The position numbers and the translations under genes were made by a program. DNA of 64,000 nt from assembly GCA_002683825.1 (NCBI GenBank), contig NYUD01000047.1, forward strand, positions 1-64,000, in the 5' to 3' direction. How positions within the stretch are numbered: the first letter of the stretch is position 1; every line of letters begins with the position of its first letter. The DNA is from Planctomycetota bacterium. Lineage in GTDB: Bacteria; Planctomycetota; UBA1135; GCA-002686595. This document shows, piece by piece, positions 1 through 9,542 of this stretch. The notes beneath the pieces were generated by a model. The model had not been told where the DNA came from, ran no database searches, and saw only the letters and a list, made by a program, of their open reading frames with translations.

Positions 1-1
1 C

Positions 2-1051
2 TACGGCAAGGGCGCCATCATGCGCCTGGGCCAGGACGGGCCCGTCAAGGAGATGCGCGGCATCTCATCCGGTTCGCCTTCCCTGGACATGGCCCTGGGC
101 GGCAAGGGCTTCCCGCGCGGGCGCATCGTCGAGATCTACGGGCCGGAGGGCTCCGGCAAGACGACCCTGGCACTGCACGTGATCGCCAACGCGCAACTCG
201 AGGGCGGCATCTGCGCCTTCGTCGATGCCGAACACGCTCTCGATCCCTCCTACGCCCGCAAGCTCGGCGTCAAGCTCGACGACCTTCTCATCAGTCAGCC
301 CGACAACGGCGAGCAGGGTCTCGAAATCGTCGATACCCTCGTCGCGACCGATGCGGTCGACGTCATCGTGATCGACTCGGTAGCGGCGCTGGTGCCGCGA
401 GCCGAGATCGAAGGCGAGATGGGGGACACCTTCGTCGGCCTGCAGGCGCGTCTGATGAGCCAGGCGATGCGCAAGCTGACCGGCTCCATCGCGCGCTCGA
501 ACACGCTGGTGATCTTCATCAACCAGATCCGCGAGAAGATCGGTGTGATGTTCGGCAGCCCGGAAACCACCGCCGGTGGGCGCGCCCTCAAGTTCTACGC
601 GTCGGTGCGTTGCGACATTCGCCGCATCGGCCAGTTGAAGGACGGCGACCAGGTCGTGGGCAACCGTACCAAGGTGACGGTCGTCAAGAACAAGCTCGCA
701 CCGCCCTTCCGCAAGGTCGAGTTCGACATCATCTACAACCATGGGATCAGCCGCGAGGGCGACCTTCTCGATCTGGGCATGACCCACGGATTCATCTTGA
801 AATCCGGCACGTGGTTCTCGCTCAAGCACCCGAGAGAAGGCGAGATTCGCCTGGGGCAGGGCCGCGAACGGGCGCGCACGTTCTTGAAGGACAACCCCGA
901 TCTGGCTTCCGAGCTGTGGACGATGACCAGCGAGAAGCTCGCTCCGAAACCCGCTGCTGAGGAACCCGATGCGGGCAGCTCGAAAAGCACCCTGAAACCG
1001 GTCCCTCCCGCAACCGTCAGAACGCCCCCGGCAGCTGCGGCCAACAAGTAG
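2..1051 (+). CDS. recA: Recombinase RecA, 5' end outside the window
   Basis: RecA is the ATP-dependent strand-exchange protein of homologous recombination and the co-protease that triggers the SOS response. The reading frame is open from base 2, upstream of the first ATG at 20, and reads YGKGAIM before it. This is the usual RecA N-terminal segment, so the true start lies about 25-30 codons outside the window. Visible are the Walker A loop GPEGSGKTT, the Walker B strand [12 protein letters not shown], and the DNA-binding loop segments ([14 protein letters not shown] followed by [12 protein letters not shown]). The last 40 or so residues form an Ala/Pro/Ser-rich tail that varies within the family. 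alaS follows 40 bp downstream, an adjacency found in several bacterial groups. Identification is certain; only the start is missing. Confidence 0.97.
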   Translation, partial: YGKGAIMRLGQDGPVKEMRGISSGSPSLDMALGGKGFPRGRIVEIYGPEGSGKTTLALHVIANAQLEGGICAFVDAEHALDPSYARKLGVKLDDLLISQPDNGEQGLEIVDTLVATDAVDVIVIDSVAALVPRAEIEGEMGDTFVGLQARLMSQAMRKLTGSIARSNTLVIFINQIREKIGVMFGSPETTAGGRALKFYASVRCDIRRIGQLKDGDQVVGNRTKVTVVKNKLAPPFRKVEFDIIYNHGISREGDLLDLGMTHGFILKSGTWFSLKHPREGEIRLGQGRERARTFLKDNPDLASELWTMTSEKLAPKPAAEEPDAGSSKSTLKPVPPATVRTPPAAAANK

Positions 1052-1091
1052 ACCCCTTGCTCCTCGCCGGCCGTATCCGCGAAATCACGGC

Positions 1092-3818
1092 ATGAGCCAT
1101 CCCAGCGCCTCCGAAATTCGGCGTGGGTTCCTCGATTTCTTCGCTGCGCGCGAACATCGCGAGGTGCCCTCGTCGCCCGTTTTTCCGATGGACGACCCGA
1201 CGTTGCTTTTCACCAACGCGGGCATGAACCAGTTCAAGGACGTCTTCCTGGGGACGGGGTCGCGGAACTACACACGCGCGGTAGATACGCAAAAGTGCAT
1301 CCGCGTTTCCGGCAAGCACAACGACCTCGAGGAGGTGGGGGTGGACAGCTACCACCACACCTTCTTCGAGATGCTCGGCAACTGGTCCTTCGGGGACTAC
1401 TTCAAGGAGCACGCAATCGTCTGGTCATGGGAGCTCTTGACCGACGTCTGGAAGCTTCCCAAGGAACGGCTGTGGGTCACGGTCTTCGGCGGCGGAGAAA
1501 AGGACGGGCTGCCGGCCGACGAGGAAGCGGAACGGATCTGGTTGGAGAAGACCGACATCGACCCCGGCCGCGTGCTGCGTTTCGACAAACGCGACAACTT
1601 CTGGGAGATGGGTGAGACAGGTCCCTGCGGGCCCTGCTCCGAGATCCACATCGACCGCGGCGGGCCGGACCGAGGTCCCTTCGACGGAGCGGATCCGAAG
1701 ATCGGCGTCAACGCGGGAAACGAACGCTTCATCGAGCTCTGGAACCTGGTCTTCATGGAGTTCAATCGGGTCGACGACGGGACGCTCAAGAGCTTGCCGG
1801 CCAAGCATGTCGACACGGGCATGGGGTTCGAACGCATTGTCAGCGTGCTGCAGGGCAAGAGCTCGAACTACGACACCGACATCTTCACGCCCATCTTCCG
1901 GGGCATCGAAGAGCTGGTCGGGTGCCGCTATGGGGCGACGCAGAGCGAACAGGACATCGCCTTCCGCGTCATCGCCGACCACGTGCGGGCGGTCTCCTCG
2001 GCCTTCGCCGACGGAGCGCTGCCGTCGAATCTGGGCCGCGGGTACGTTCTGAGGCGCTTGATCCGTCGTGCCTCGCGCTACGGACGCCAGGCCCTCGGGT
2101 GCGCCGATCCGTTCCTGCATCGGGTGGTCCCTTGCGTGGCGGAGACCCTGGGGGGCGCCTTTCCCGAGATCCGACAGCGCATCGATCACATCCAGCTACT
2201 GGTCCGCAGCGAGGAAGAATCCTTCTCCAAGACCCTGGGCAAGGGGCTCGCGCGTTTCGGCCAGCTGGCGGAGAAGGTCTCGGGCAAGGCCGGCGGCGCT
2301 CTTCCCGGGGCCGAGGCCTTCGAGCTGTATGCGACCTACGGGTTCCCGAAGGACCTGGTCGAGTTGATGGCGCGCGAGCACGAGCTGGCTCTCGACGACG
2401 AGGGCTGGAGGATCGCCGAAGAGCGCCACCAGGAGCGGAGCCGTTCGGTGGGGAAGTTCCAGCAACTCCTGTCGACCGAGGAACTCGGGCGCGTGGAGGC
2501 TTGCTTCGCCACACGCAGCCTGGCAGCAGTCACCGTGTCTAGCTGTCACGAGGCCGGCGAACGAGGCGTTCGAATCGAGACCGAGCTCATCCACGTCGAA
2601 CCGGGCGGGGACGAGGGGCCCGGGGGGGATCGGGCGCGGCTCATCCTCCGGGAAAGCCCGTTCTACGCCGAAAGCGGGGGGCAGATCGGTGACACGGGAA
2701 TCATCCGCGACAGGGACGGCCGCTTTCGGATGGTGGTCGAGGACACCCGCAGGTTCGGCGACCTGCTCGTTCACGTCGGCGCCTGGGAGGGGCCCCTTCC
2801 GGGGAAGAGCGAAACGGTGACGGTGGTGGCCGAGGTCGATGGAGAGCGCCGCAGCCGCACGCGCAAGAACCACACGGCGACCCACCTCCTGCACCGGGCC
2901 CTGCGAGAGGTGCTCGGCGAGCACGTGAACCAGCAGGGCTCCTACGTGGGCCCCGACCGTCTACGCTTCGACTTCTCGCACCCGAAGGCCATGACGGCCG
3001 AGGAGGTTTCTGAGGTCGAGACACTGGTCAACCGGAAGGTGATCGAGAACGCGCCCGTGCGGACGACCGAGGAGGAACTTTCCGAGGCCAAGGCCCGGGG
3101 CGTCATGGCGCTCTTCGGCGAGAAGTACGCGGACCGCGTGCGCGTGGTCGACGTGGGCGGTTTTTCGACCGAGTTGTGCGGCGGTACCCACGTCCGGGCG
3201 GCCGGCGACATCGGTCCCTTCGTCCTGATCTCGGAGAGTGCGATCCAGGCCGGTGTGCGGCGGGTCGAAGCCCTGAGCGGTCCGGATGCGGTGTGCTGGA
3301 TTCAAACTCAAAAGCGGATCCTGGCGGAAGCGGCACGGGCGCTGAAGTCGGCCCCCGAGGAGGTCCCCGAGCGCATCGCCGATCTTCAGAAGCGCCTGAA
3401 GAAGGCCCGCAAGAAGGAAAAGCAAAGCTCGAGCGCCGACATCTCCTCGGCCCTGGAGGCGGTCCGCGAAGAGCTCAGCGATCACGAGGGCGTCCTGTGC
3501 GGGATGATCCTCGTGGACCTGAACCTGGCGGGTCTGCGGGAACTCGCCGGCCGGGTGAAGGCCCTGGGTAGCGGGGTGGCGGCCGTTCTCGTCGGCTGTG
3601 ACGGGGACAGGGCGCCCTGGATCGCCCTCGCCGAGGGGACCGCCCGCGAAAAGGGCTACGACGCCAAGCACCTGGCCATCCTGATGAAAAAGCACCTGGG
3701 CGGCGGTGGAGGCGGCAAGCCCGAGCTGAGTCAGGGCCAGGGGCAGAAAGCCAGCGGGCGTGAAGCGGTCCTGGAGGCTTTCCGGGCCGATTCGCAGGGC
3801 GCGTTCGGTGTGTGCTAG
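1092..3818 (+). CDS. alaS: Alanine--tRNA ligase
   Basis: Charges tRNA-Ala in the cytoplasm. The 908 residues are a normal length for the family (about 875-900). The N-terminal class II catalytic domain begins with SASEIRRGFLDFF and contains the FTNAGMNQFK motif. The editing domain carries the zinc-binding HxxxH (HTATH, near residue 594) and CxxxH (CGGTH, near residue 695). The C-terminal domain ends in the family's glycine-rich stretch HLGGGGGGKPELSQGQGQK. The start ATG gives the standard N-terminus, although no clear Shine-Dalgarno sequence precedes it. recA lies upstream in the same direction. Downstream, about 210 bp without a gene or an obvious terminator separates it from rpmF. Confidence 0.98.
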   Translation: MSHPSASEIRRGFLDFFAAREHREVPSSPVFPMDDPTLLFTNAGMNQFKDVFLGTGSRNYTRAVDTQKCIRVSGKHNDLEEVGVDSYHHTFFEMLGNWSFGDYFKEHAIVWSWELLTDVWKLPKERLWVTVFGGGEKDGLPADEEAERIWLEKTDIDPGRVLRFDKRDNFWEMGETGPCGPCSEIHIDRGGPDRGPFDGADPKIGVNAGNERFIELWNLVFMEFNRVDDGTLKSLPAKHVDTGMGFERIVSVLQGKSSNYDTDIFTPIFRGIEELVGCRYGATQSEQDIAFRVIADHVRAVSSAFADGALPSNLGRGYVLRRLIRRASRYGRQALGCADPFLHRVVPCVAETLGGAFPEIRQRIDHIQLLVRSEEESFSKTLGKGLARFGQLAEKVSGKAGGALPGAEAFELYATYGFPKDLVELMAREHELALDDEGWRIAEERHQERSRSVGKFQQLLSTEELGRVEACFATRSLAAVTVSSCHEAGERGVRIETELIHVEPGGDEGPGGDRARLILRESPFYAESGGQIGDTGIIRDRDGRFRMVVEDTRRFGDLLVHVGAWEGPLPGKSETVTVVAEVDGERRSRTRKNHTATHLLHRALREVLGEHVNQQGSYVGPDRLRFDFSHPKAMTAEEVSEVETLVNRKVIENAPVRTTEEELSEAKARGVMALFGEKYADRVRVVDVGGFSTELCGGTHVRAAGDIGPFVLISESAIQAGVRRVEALSGPDAVCWIQTQKRILAEAARALKSAPEEVPERIADLQKRLKKARKKEKQSSSADISSALEAVREELSDHEGVLCGMILVDLNLAGLRELAGRVKALGSGVAAVLVGCDGDRAPWIALAEGTAREKGYDAKHLAILMKKHLGGGGGGKPELSQGQGQKASGREAVLEAFRADSQGAFGVC

Positions 3819-4032
3819 CCGGCCAGGGAGGGAAGCGGGGCGTGTTGTTCGGCGCGGCCTGGCGCGGATCTGCCCCGGAGAAACCCGGCCACGGGGCCAC
3901 GGGCCAATCGCTCTGCTTCCGCCTTAGCCCCGTTGACTACCCAAAAAACCAGGGCTACCATCCTGCGCTGGTCTGGAGCCCCCCGAGGGCCAAAGCTCGG
4001 AACCACCCGCCCGTGAGGTCGGGTTCGGAATC

Positions 4033-4239
4033 ATGCCGCACCCCAAGCGTCGCCAATCCCGTCATCGTCAGGGAATTCGTCGGTCCCACCTGGCGATCAA
4101 GCCCTACCAACCCAATCACTGCTCCCGTTGCGGGTCGCCCGTGAAGACACACCGCGTCTGTGACAACTGTGGCTATTACGGCTTTTCCAAGGGAGCCGAC
4201 AAAAAAGGAACCGAAGTCCTGCGGAGGGACGAGGTCTAG
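4033..4239 (+). CDS. rpmF: 50S ribosomal protein L32
   Basis: Small zinc-binding protein of the large ribosomal subunit, 68 residues. It starts MPHPKRRQSRHRQG, close to the typical L32 N-terminus, and carries two CxxC pairs (CSRCG and CDNCG) that form the zinc site of the C+ type of L32. It heads the classical rpmF-plsX-fab gene order, known from many bacteria, in which ribosome and membrane-lipid synthesis genes are clustered. plsX follows 76 bp downstream. Confidence 0.96.
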   Translation: MPHPKRRQSRHRQGIRRSHLAIKPYQPNHCSRCGSPVKTHRVCDNCGYYGFSKGADKKGTEVLRRDEV

Positions 4240-4315
4240 CCGGGAAGTGGCCGTCCAGGGGATTCGGCGCTGATTCGAGTAGCGACCCCCGGCCCTTTCC
4301 TGAGTTTCGCACCCG

Positions 4316-5350
4316 ATGGGTTCCTCCCGCATTGCGCTCGATGTCATGGGCGGCGATCACGCCCCCGAGGCTTTTTTGCGCGGAGCCCTGGACGCCTGCA
4401 GGACCCTGGCCGATCGGGGGGTCTCTGCCGACCGCCTGCTCATGGTCGGTGATCAGCCGCGCATCGAGGCGCTGCTCGAGGAGCTGGGGGGCGATCACGA
4501 CTTCGAAATCGAACACGCCTCGCAGGTGATCGAAATGGACGAATCGCCGGGTCGGGCCCTGCGAGCGAAGAAGGACTCCTCGATCAGCAAGGCGATTCGG
4601 GCGGTCCGCGAAGGCCGCGCCGGCTCGGTGGTTTCCATGGGCAACACCGGGGCCTGCGTCGGCGCCGCGACCCTGATGCTCGGCACCTTGCCCGGCGTGC
4701 ATCGTCCCGGCATTTCGATCACCCTGGAACTCACCGGCAGCCCCGTCACCCTGCTCGACATGGGCGCGAACGTCGCGCCGAAGGCGCGACATCTCGCCCA
4801 GTACGGGGCGATGGCCTCGATCTACATGCGGGATTGTCTCGGCGTGAAGACCCCCCGCGTGGGTCTCCTGAACATCGGCGAGGAGAGGGGCAAGGGCACC
4901 CCGCTCCTGCAGGAGGCCTTCGAGCTTCTTGAGGCCGGCGACCTGGCCTTCATCGGCAACGTCGAGGGGTCGGACATCTTCCGCAACGTCTGCGACGTGG
5001 TCGTGACGGACGGCCTCACGGGCAACGTGATCCTCAAGTTGCTCGAGCAATTCGCGCATTTCCTTCTGACGAAGGTCACCACCGAGCTCAAGTCCCACGG
5101 AACGGAGTGGGGGGCCGAAAGCCTGGCGAATGTTCAGCGGGTCATCGACTACTCGACCTACGGCGGCGCCCTGCTTCTGGGGGTCAACGGAGTCGTGATC
5201 ATCGGCCACGGACGCTCGGACAGCAACGCCGTCGCCAATGCGATCGGTCTCGCCTGTAGAGCCCTGGATTTCCACGTCAACGAACACATCGAGCAGGGGC
5301 TTGCGGCCTCCATCTCGCCCCCGGTTGTCGCTCCGGACGCCACCAGCTAG
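4316..5350 (+). CDS. plsX: Phosphate acyltransferase PlsX
   Basis: PlsX converts acyl-ACP to acyl-phosphate, the donor for PlsY in the first step of phospholipid synthesis; it is a peripheral membrane enzyme. The 344-residue protein opens with the family signature ALDVMGGDHAPEAFLRGAL and contains SVVSMGNTGACVGAA, then LLNIGEERGKG and FIGNVEGSDIF, all typical of PlsX. It is flanked by rpmF and fabH as in many bacteria, which supports the assignment. The first ATG yields the expected N-terminus. Confidence 0.97.
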   Translation: MGSSRIALDVMGGDHAPEAFLRGALDACRTLADRGVSADRLLMVGDQPRIEALLEELGGDHDFEIEHASQVIEMDESPGRALRAKKDSSISKAIRAVREGRAGSVVSMGNTGACVGAATLMLGTLPGVHRPGISITLELTGSPVTLLDMGANVAPKARHLAQYGAMASIYMRDCLGVKTPRVGLLNIGEERGKGTPLLQEAFELLEAGDLAFIGNVEGSDIFRNVCDVVVTDGLTGNVILKLLEQFAHFLLTKVTTELKSHGTEWGAESLANVQRVIDYSTYGGALLLGVNGVVIIGHGRSDSNAVANAIGLACRALDFHVNEHIEQGLAASISPPVVAPDATS

Positions 5351-5436
5351 GCCGTGTTATTCCCGCTTCCCTGCTTCCCAGACGGTTCTTCGGTTCAGAC
5401 TTTGGCGAAACCACGGAGGCAGAGTAGAGTCCCGAG

Positions 5437-6426
5437 ATGGCTGAACGGATCACCGTAGGTATCGCTGGGACCGGGTGTTACCTGCCTCCGCGCAAGGTTG
5501 CGAACTCGTACTTCGAGGATTTCCTCGAGACATCCCACGAGTGGATTGCCCAGCGCACGGGCATCGAGGAACGCCGCTTCGCCCCGGATAACGAGGCCAC
5601 CTCACATCTTTCGGTCCGGGCCGCGGAGCGAGCCCTCGAAGCCGCGGGGATCGGAGCCGAGGAGGTCGACCTGATCATCCTCGGAACCCTGACGCCGGAC
5701 TACCTGCTGCCTTCGACCGCCTGTCTCGTTCAGGAGCGAATCGGTGCGAAGAACGCCGGGGCTTTCGATTGCAACGCCGCCTGCACGGGTTTTCTCACCG
5801 CCCTGCACACGGCTGAGGCCTTCATCGCCGCCGGCCGCGCCCGGTGCGTGCTGGCCATCGGTGCGGAGAAGCTGTCGAGCTTCGTGAACTTCAAGGACCG
5901 CAGCTCGTGCATCATCTTCGGCGATGGTGCGGGCGCCGCCGTCCTGACATCCCACGAGGAATGCGGCCAGGGGGAGATCCTCAGGTCGGCCCTGGGAGCG
6001 GACGGCAGTGGGTTCGACTTCATTCACATGCCGGGCGGGGGCTCGAAGCTGCCTCCCTCCGAACTCGACCTCTCGGACGACAAGCACTACATCGGTCTGC
6101 GCGGACGCGAGGTCTATCGCTTCGCCGTCAAGTACATGAGTCGGATGATCCGCCAGATGCTGGAGGGATACCCCGACGAAGAGCTCTCGTTGATCGTGCC
6201 CCACCAGGTCAATCTGCGCATCATCCAGGCGGCGCTCGAACGGCTCGAGCTGTCCCATGACCGCGTTATGATCAACATCCAGAAGTACGGCAACACCTCC
6301 GCGGCCACGGTGCCCATTGCACTGGACGAGGCGCTGCGTCAGGGACGCATAGAAAAGGGCAAGCTCGTTTGCCTGGTGGCTTTCGGGGCCGGTCTCACCT
6401 GGGGCGGCACGCTCATCCGCTGGTAA
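5437..6426 (+). CDS. fabH: Beta-ketoacyl-ACP synthase III
   Basis: Starts fatty-acid elongation by condensing an acyl-CoA primer (usually acetyl-CoA) with malonyl-ACP. The 329 residues carry the full FabH catalytic triad: Cys116 in DCNAACTGF, His256 in VPHQVN and Asn286 in YGNTSAA. The N-terminus VGIAGTGCYLPPRKVAN is typical. The gene ends at 6426, 15 bp before the preferred start of fabD, so the two are likely co-transcribed and possibly translationally coupled. Confidence 0.97.
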   Translation: MAERITVGIAGTGCYLPPRKVANSYFEDFLETSHEWIAQRTGIEERRFAPDNEATSHLSVRAAERALEAAGIGAEEVDLIILGTLTPDYLLPSTACLVQERIGAKNAGAFDCNAACTGFLTALHTAEAFIAAGRARCVLAIGAEKLSSFVNFKDRSSCIIFGDGAGAAVLTSHEECGQGEILRSALGADGSGFDFIHMPGGGSKLPPSELDLSDDKHYIGLRGREVYRFAVKYMSRMIRQMLEGYPDEELSLIVPHQVNLRIIQAALERLELSHDRVMINIQKYGNTSAATVPIALDEALRQGRIEKGKLVCLVAFGAGLTWGGTLIRW

Positions 6427-6441
6427 GTGGGGAGTCCCATC

Positions 6442-7377
6442 ATGGCCGAAGCCATTCTATTTCCCGGGCAGGGCGCCCAGTTCGCCGGAATGGGACGCGA
6501 GTTCTGCGAGTCCTATCCCGTCGCCCGGTCGCTCTTCGAAACGGCGGAGACGGCGATCGATTTCCCACTGCGCGAAGCGATCTGGGAGCGAGGTGACGAA
6601 GTGCACCGCACGGACGTCGCACAGCCCGGCATCCTGGTGACCAGCGCGGCGATCATCTCCGTCCTGCGGGAACGGGGCTTGGATACGGATCGCTCCCCGC
6701 TGACCGCGGGCCTGTCGCTGGGGGAGTACACGGCCCTCTGGAGTGCCGGCTCACTGCTCTTCGAGGACGCCGTGCGGCTCGTGCGCCTGCGCGGGCAGGC
6801 CATGCAGGAGGCCAGCGAAGAGGTCCCGAGCTCCATGACGAGTCTGCTCGGAGCCGACCTCGAGACCGCGGAGAAACTCGCGAACGTCGGTTCGCGGAAA
6901 GGCATTTGCGCGGTCGCCAACCTGAACGCACCGGGTCAGGTTGTCCTCTCCGGCGAGCTGGCGGCTCTCGATGCCGCCGAAGCTGCCGCCGAGGAGCACG
7001 GCATCAGGCGCGCCGTGCGCCTGGACGTCGCCGGTGGTTTCCACTCCGAATGCATGCGCGGTGCGGCCCTGCGCCTCGAAAACGCCCTCGCGGGGATCGA
7101 AATCCGCCCCCCCGCAGTGCCCTTCGTGAACAACGTCACCGGAACGCTGGTGAGCGACCCGGAGGCGATCCGACGCTCCCTCGCTCAGCAGGTTTGCGCC
7201 CCCGTTTTGTGGGAGAAAACACAGCGCTTCGCACTTTCCCGGGGGATCGAGCACTATCTCGAACCCGGTCCGGGTAAGGTGCTGGCTGGACTGATGCGGA
7301 AAACGGCCCGAGTTGTGGGACAGGCCGCTGAAGTCCGGGGGGTGCAAACCCCCGCCGACATGGAACGACTCGACTGA
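6442..7377 (+). CDS. fabD: Malonyl-CoA:ACP transacylase
   Basis: Loads malonyl groups onto acyl carrier protein. The start chosen is ATG 6442, which is preceded by GGGGAG seven bases upstream; an in-frame GTG at 6427, immediately after the fabH stop, is less likely. The 311-residue protein starts MAEAILFPGQGAQFAGMG and has the catalytic Ser92 in GLSLGEYTAL and the active-site His in GGFHSECM, both standard for FabD. It sits between fabH and acpP. The fabG ketoreductase gene that commonly follows fabD is absent here. Confidence 0.97.
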   Translation: MAEAILFPGQGAQFAGMGREFCESYPVARSLFETAETAIDFPLREAIWERGDEVHRTDVAQPGILVTSAAIISVLRERGLDTDRSPLTAGLSLGEYTALWSAGSLLFEDAVRLVRLRGQAMQEASEEVPSSMTSLLGADLETAEKLANVGSRKGICAVANLNAPGQVVLSGELAALDAAEAAAEEHGIRRAVRLDVAGGFHSECMRGAALRLENALAGIEIRPPAVPFVNNVTGTLVSDPEAIRRSLAQQVCAPVLWEKTQRFALSRGIEHYLEPGPGKVLAGLMRKTARVVGQAAEVRGVQTPADMERLD

Positions 7378-7463
7378 GCCGAAATTGCATCGCTCAACGC
7401 CCCTGGATATAGTCCCTCGAACTCTCGCACCAGGCCACTGGGAGCCACAATCCCATCCTCGCC

Positions 7464-7721
7464 ATGAGTGAAGACACGACCATGACGAACCCTACGATCG
7501 AACAACGCGTGACCCGGATCGTCTGCAACCAGATGGGGACCTCTCCCGAGAAGGTCACGCCGGAGACCTCTTTCGTCAACGACCTCGGTGCAGACTCGCT
7601 CGACACCGTCGAGTTGGTGATGGAGCTCGAAGACGAATTCGAGGTTTCGATCCCCGACGAGGACGCCGAGAAAATCCAGACGGTCGGCGCCGCCATCGAG
7701 TACATCAAGGCCAAGTCCTGA
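7464..7721 (+). CDS. acpP: Acyl carrier protein
   Basis: Carries growing acyl chains on a 4'-phosphopantetheine arm. The 85-residue acidic protein has the attachment site Ser45 in the invariant DSL motif ([12 protein letters not shown]) and the C-terminal helix typical of ACP. A second in-frame ATG at 7482 would give a 79-residue protein closer to the common length of about 77-80, so the true start may be either. It lies between fabD and fabF, the usual position. Confidence 0.96.
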   Translation: MSEDTTMTNPTIEQRVTRIVCNQMGTSPEKVTPETSFVNDLGADSLDTVELVMELEDEFEVSIPDEDAEKIQTVGAAIEYIKAKS

Positions 7722-7835
7722 GCGGAGTTCGACTCTGTCGAACCCCAGCGGCCCTCTCAGCCTGGGAGAAACCACCCTTTCTGGTCTGATAAGGGTGCTC
7801 TTGCTCGGGGGGGCATGTCCCTGAAGGAACCATCC

Positions 7836-9077
7836 ATGCGCCGAGCGGTCATCACCGGCCTAGGTACGGTCAACGCCTTGGGAGCGGATGTAGGCACGTC
7901 CTGGCCTCGGGTTCTGGCCGGCGAGAACGGCATAGCCAAGATCAAGAACTTCCCCGCCGATCACCTTCCCGTATACATCGCGGGCGAGGCCGACTGGGAT
8001 GTTGCCGAGATGTTCCAGGGGCCGGACCTGCGCAAGCTGGACCGGTTCACCATGCTGGCGCTCAAGGCCGCGGACGAGGCGATCGCCGATTCGGGGCTCG
8101 ACCTCGGAGCCCTTTCCGAACACGAACGCGAGCGATTCGGGACCATCGTCGGGACCGGGATCGGGGGGATCAGCGGCATCGAAGAACAGCATCTGGTGCT
8201 GCAGGACCGCGGGCCTCGCCGGGTAACGCCTCACTTCATTCCGAAGATCATGGCCAATGCGTGTTCCGGCCAGATCGCCATCAAGTACGGCCTCCTGGGC
8301 ACGGCCTTCACCACCTCGAGTGCCTGCGCTTCTGCGGGGCACGCGATCGCGATGGCCCTGGCGACGATCCGCTCCGGAGAAGCCGATCGCGTCCTCACCG
8401 GAGGCGCAGAAGCCGCCACGACTCCCCTTTCGATCTCGGGCTTCGCGTCCGCCAAGGCCCTTTCCACCAAGAACGACACGCCCGAGAGCGCCTCGCGTCC
8501 GTTCGACAAGGATCGCGACGGCTTCGTCATGGGGGAGGGTGCGGCCATCTTGATCTTCGAAGAGCTGGAGCTGGCGAAGAAACGCGGCGCTCGCATTTAC
8601 GCCGAGGTCAAGGGCTACGGTTCCACCGACGATGCTTTCCACATCACCGCCCCCAAGAAGGACGGTACCGGTCCCGCACGCGCCTTCCGGTTGGCCCTGA
8701 ATATGGCCGGTGTGGATCCGGAGAGCATCTGCTACATCAATGCTCACGGCACCTCGACGCTTTACAACGACGCCATCGAGACCCAGGCGATCAAGTTGAC
8801 CTTCGGCGATCACGCGGCCAGACTCGCGATTTCGTCCACCAAGTCGATGATAGGCCATCTCCTGGGCGCCTCTTCGGCCGTCGAATTGGTCTTCACCGCA
8901 CTTTCGGTCCACCAGTCGAAGGTGCATCCCACCCGGAACCTGGACGAGCCCGATTCCGCGTGTGATCTGGACTACGTCCCCAAGGAGGCACGCGAGCTCA
9001 AGATCCAGAACGCGCTATCCAATTCCCTGGGATTCGGAGGCCACAACGTCTCGATCTGTCTCGGCCAGGTCGATTGA
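7836..9077 (+). CDS. fabF: Beta-ketoacyl-ACP synthase II
   Basis: Elongating condensing enzyme of fatty-acid synthesis. ATG 7836 is preferred over the in-frame ATG 7815 because AAGGA lies seven bases upstream and because the protein then starts MRRAVITGLGTVNALG, as in the family. The 413 residues carry the Cys-His-His triad: Cys164 in SSACASAG, His304 in NAHGTST and His341 in GHLLGA. It closes the fatty-acid gene block. No terminator is visible before the next gene, which follows 90 bp downstream. Confidence 0.97.
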   Translation: MRRAVITGLGTVNALGADVGTSWPRVLAGENGIAKIKNFPADHLPVYIAGEADWDVAEMFQGPDLRKLDRFTMLALKAADEAIADSGLDLGALSEHERERFGTIVGTGIGGISGIEEQHLVLQDRGPRRVTPHFIPKIMANACSGQIAIKYGLLGTAFTTSSACASAGHAIAMALATIRSGEADRVLTGGAEAATTPLSISGFASAKALSTKNDTPESASRPFDKDRDGFVMGEGAAILIFEELELAKKRGARIYAEVKGYGSTDDAFHITAPKKDGTGPARAFRLALNMAGVDPESICYINAHGTSTLYNDAIETQAIKLTFGDHAARLAISSTKSMIGHLLGASSAVELVFTALSVHQSKVHPTRNLDEPDSACDLDYVPKEARELKIQNALSNSLGFGGHNVSICLGQVD

Positions 9078-9167
9078 GAGTCGTGTGTTGCGAGAAGTCG
9101 TGGCGGGTCTTGCAGATTCGTTCTAAACTGGAATCAGTCGACAGGTTTTCTTTTTCAGGAGTGGCCA

Positions 9168-9515
9168 TTGCAGCGCAAGTTTCAAGAGATCCTGCATTCC
9201 TACAAGCGCAACGTCTTTCAGCTGGAACATCACCAGAAGGACACCGAGAGCATCACAAAGGAGTGCATGGATATTTGCGAGGACGTCCTCGCCCAGAAAT
9301 ATCACTACCACTTTCACAAGTTGCCCGACGCCGATCGCGCTGAGATCATCAACATGATCAACAATTACACGCGCGAGGCGATCCTCCCGCCGGTCGTCGA
9401 GCAGATCGTCGAGCGTCACGTCATTCTCGAGAGGCGCGTCACTGCGTTGCAACAGATGATCGAGGAGATGCTCGAGGTGCTTTCAGATCCGAAGATCGAG
9501 TCCGGGGCCATCTGA
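9168..9515 (+). CDS. Small coiled-coil protein of unknown function
   Basis: A 115-residue protein that starts with TTG 9168. The start is supported by AGGAG (9157-9161) six bases upstream. The sequence is almost wholly helical and charged, with a heptad-like stretch near the C-terminus (VVEQIVERHVILERRVTALQQM), so a coiled-coil homo- or hetero-oligomer is likely. It has no signal peptide, membrane segment or catalytic motif. It lies between fabF and an alcohol dehydrogenase and could be co-transcribed with the fab block. I do not recognise the family. Confidence 0.75.
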   Translation: MQRKFQEILHSYKRNVFQLEHHQKDTESITKECMDICEDVLAQKYHYHFHKLPDADRAEIINMINNYTREAILPPVVEQIVERHVILERRVTALQQMIEEMLEVLSDPKIESGAI

Positions 9516-9542
9516 GCTAGCGCCTGCGCCCCCCTCCGAACC

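Noticed and set aside
4097..5287. 396-residue minus-strand frame opposite rpmF and plsX
   Set aside because: It lies fully antisense to two certain genes and has shadow-type composition.
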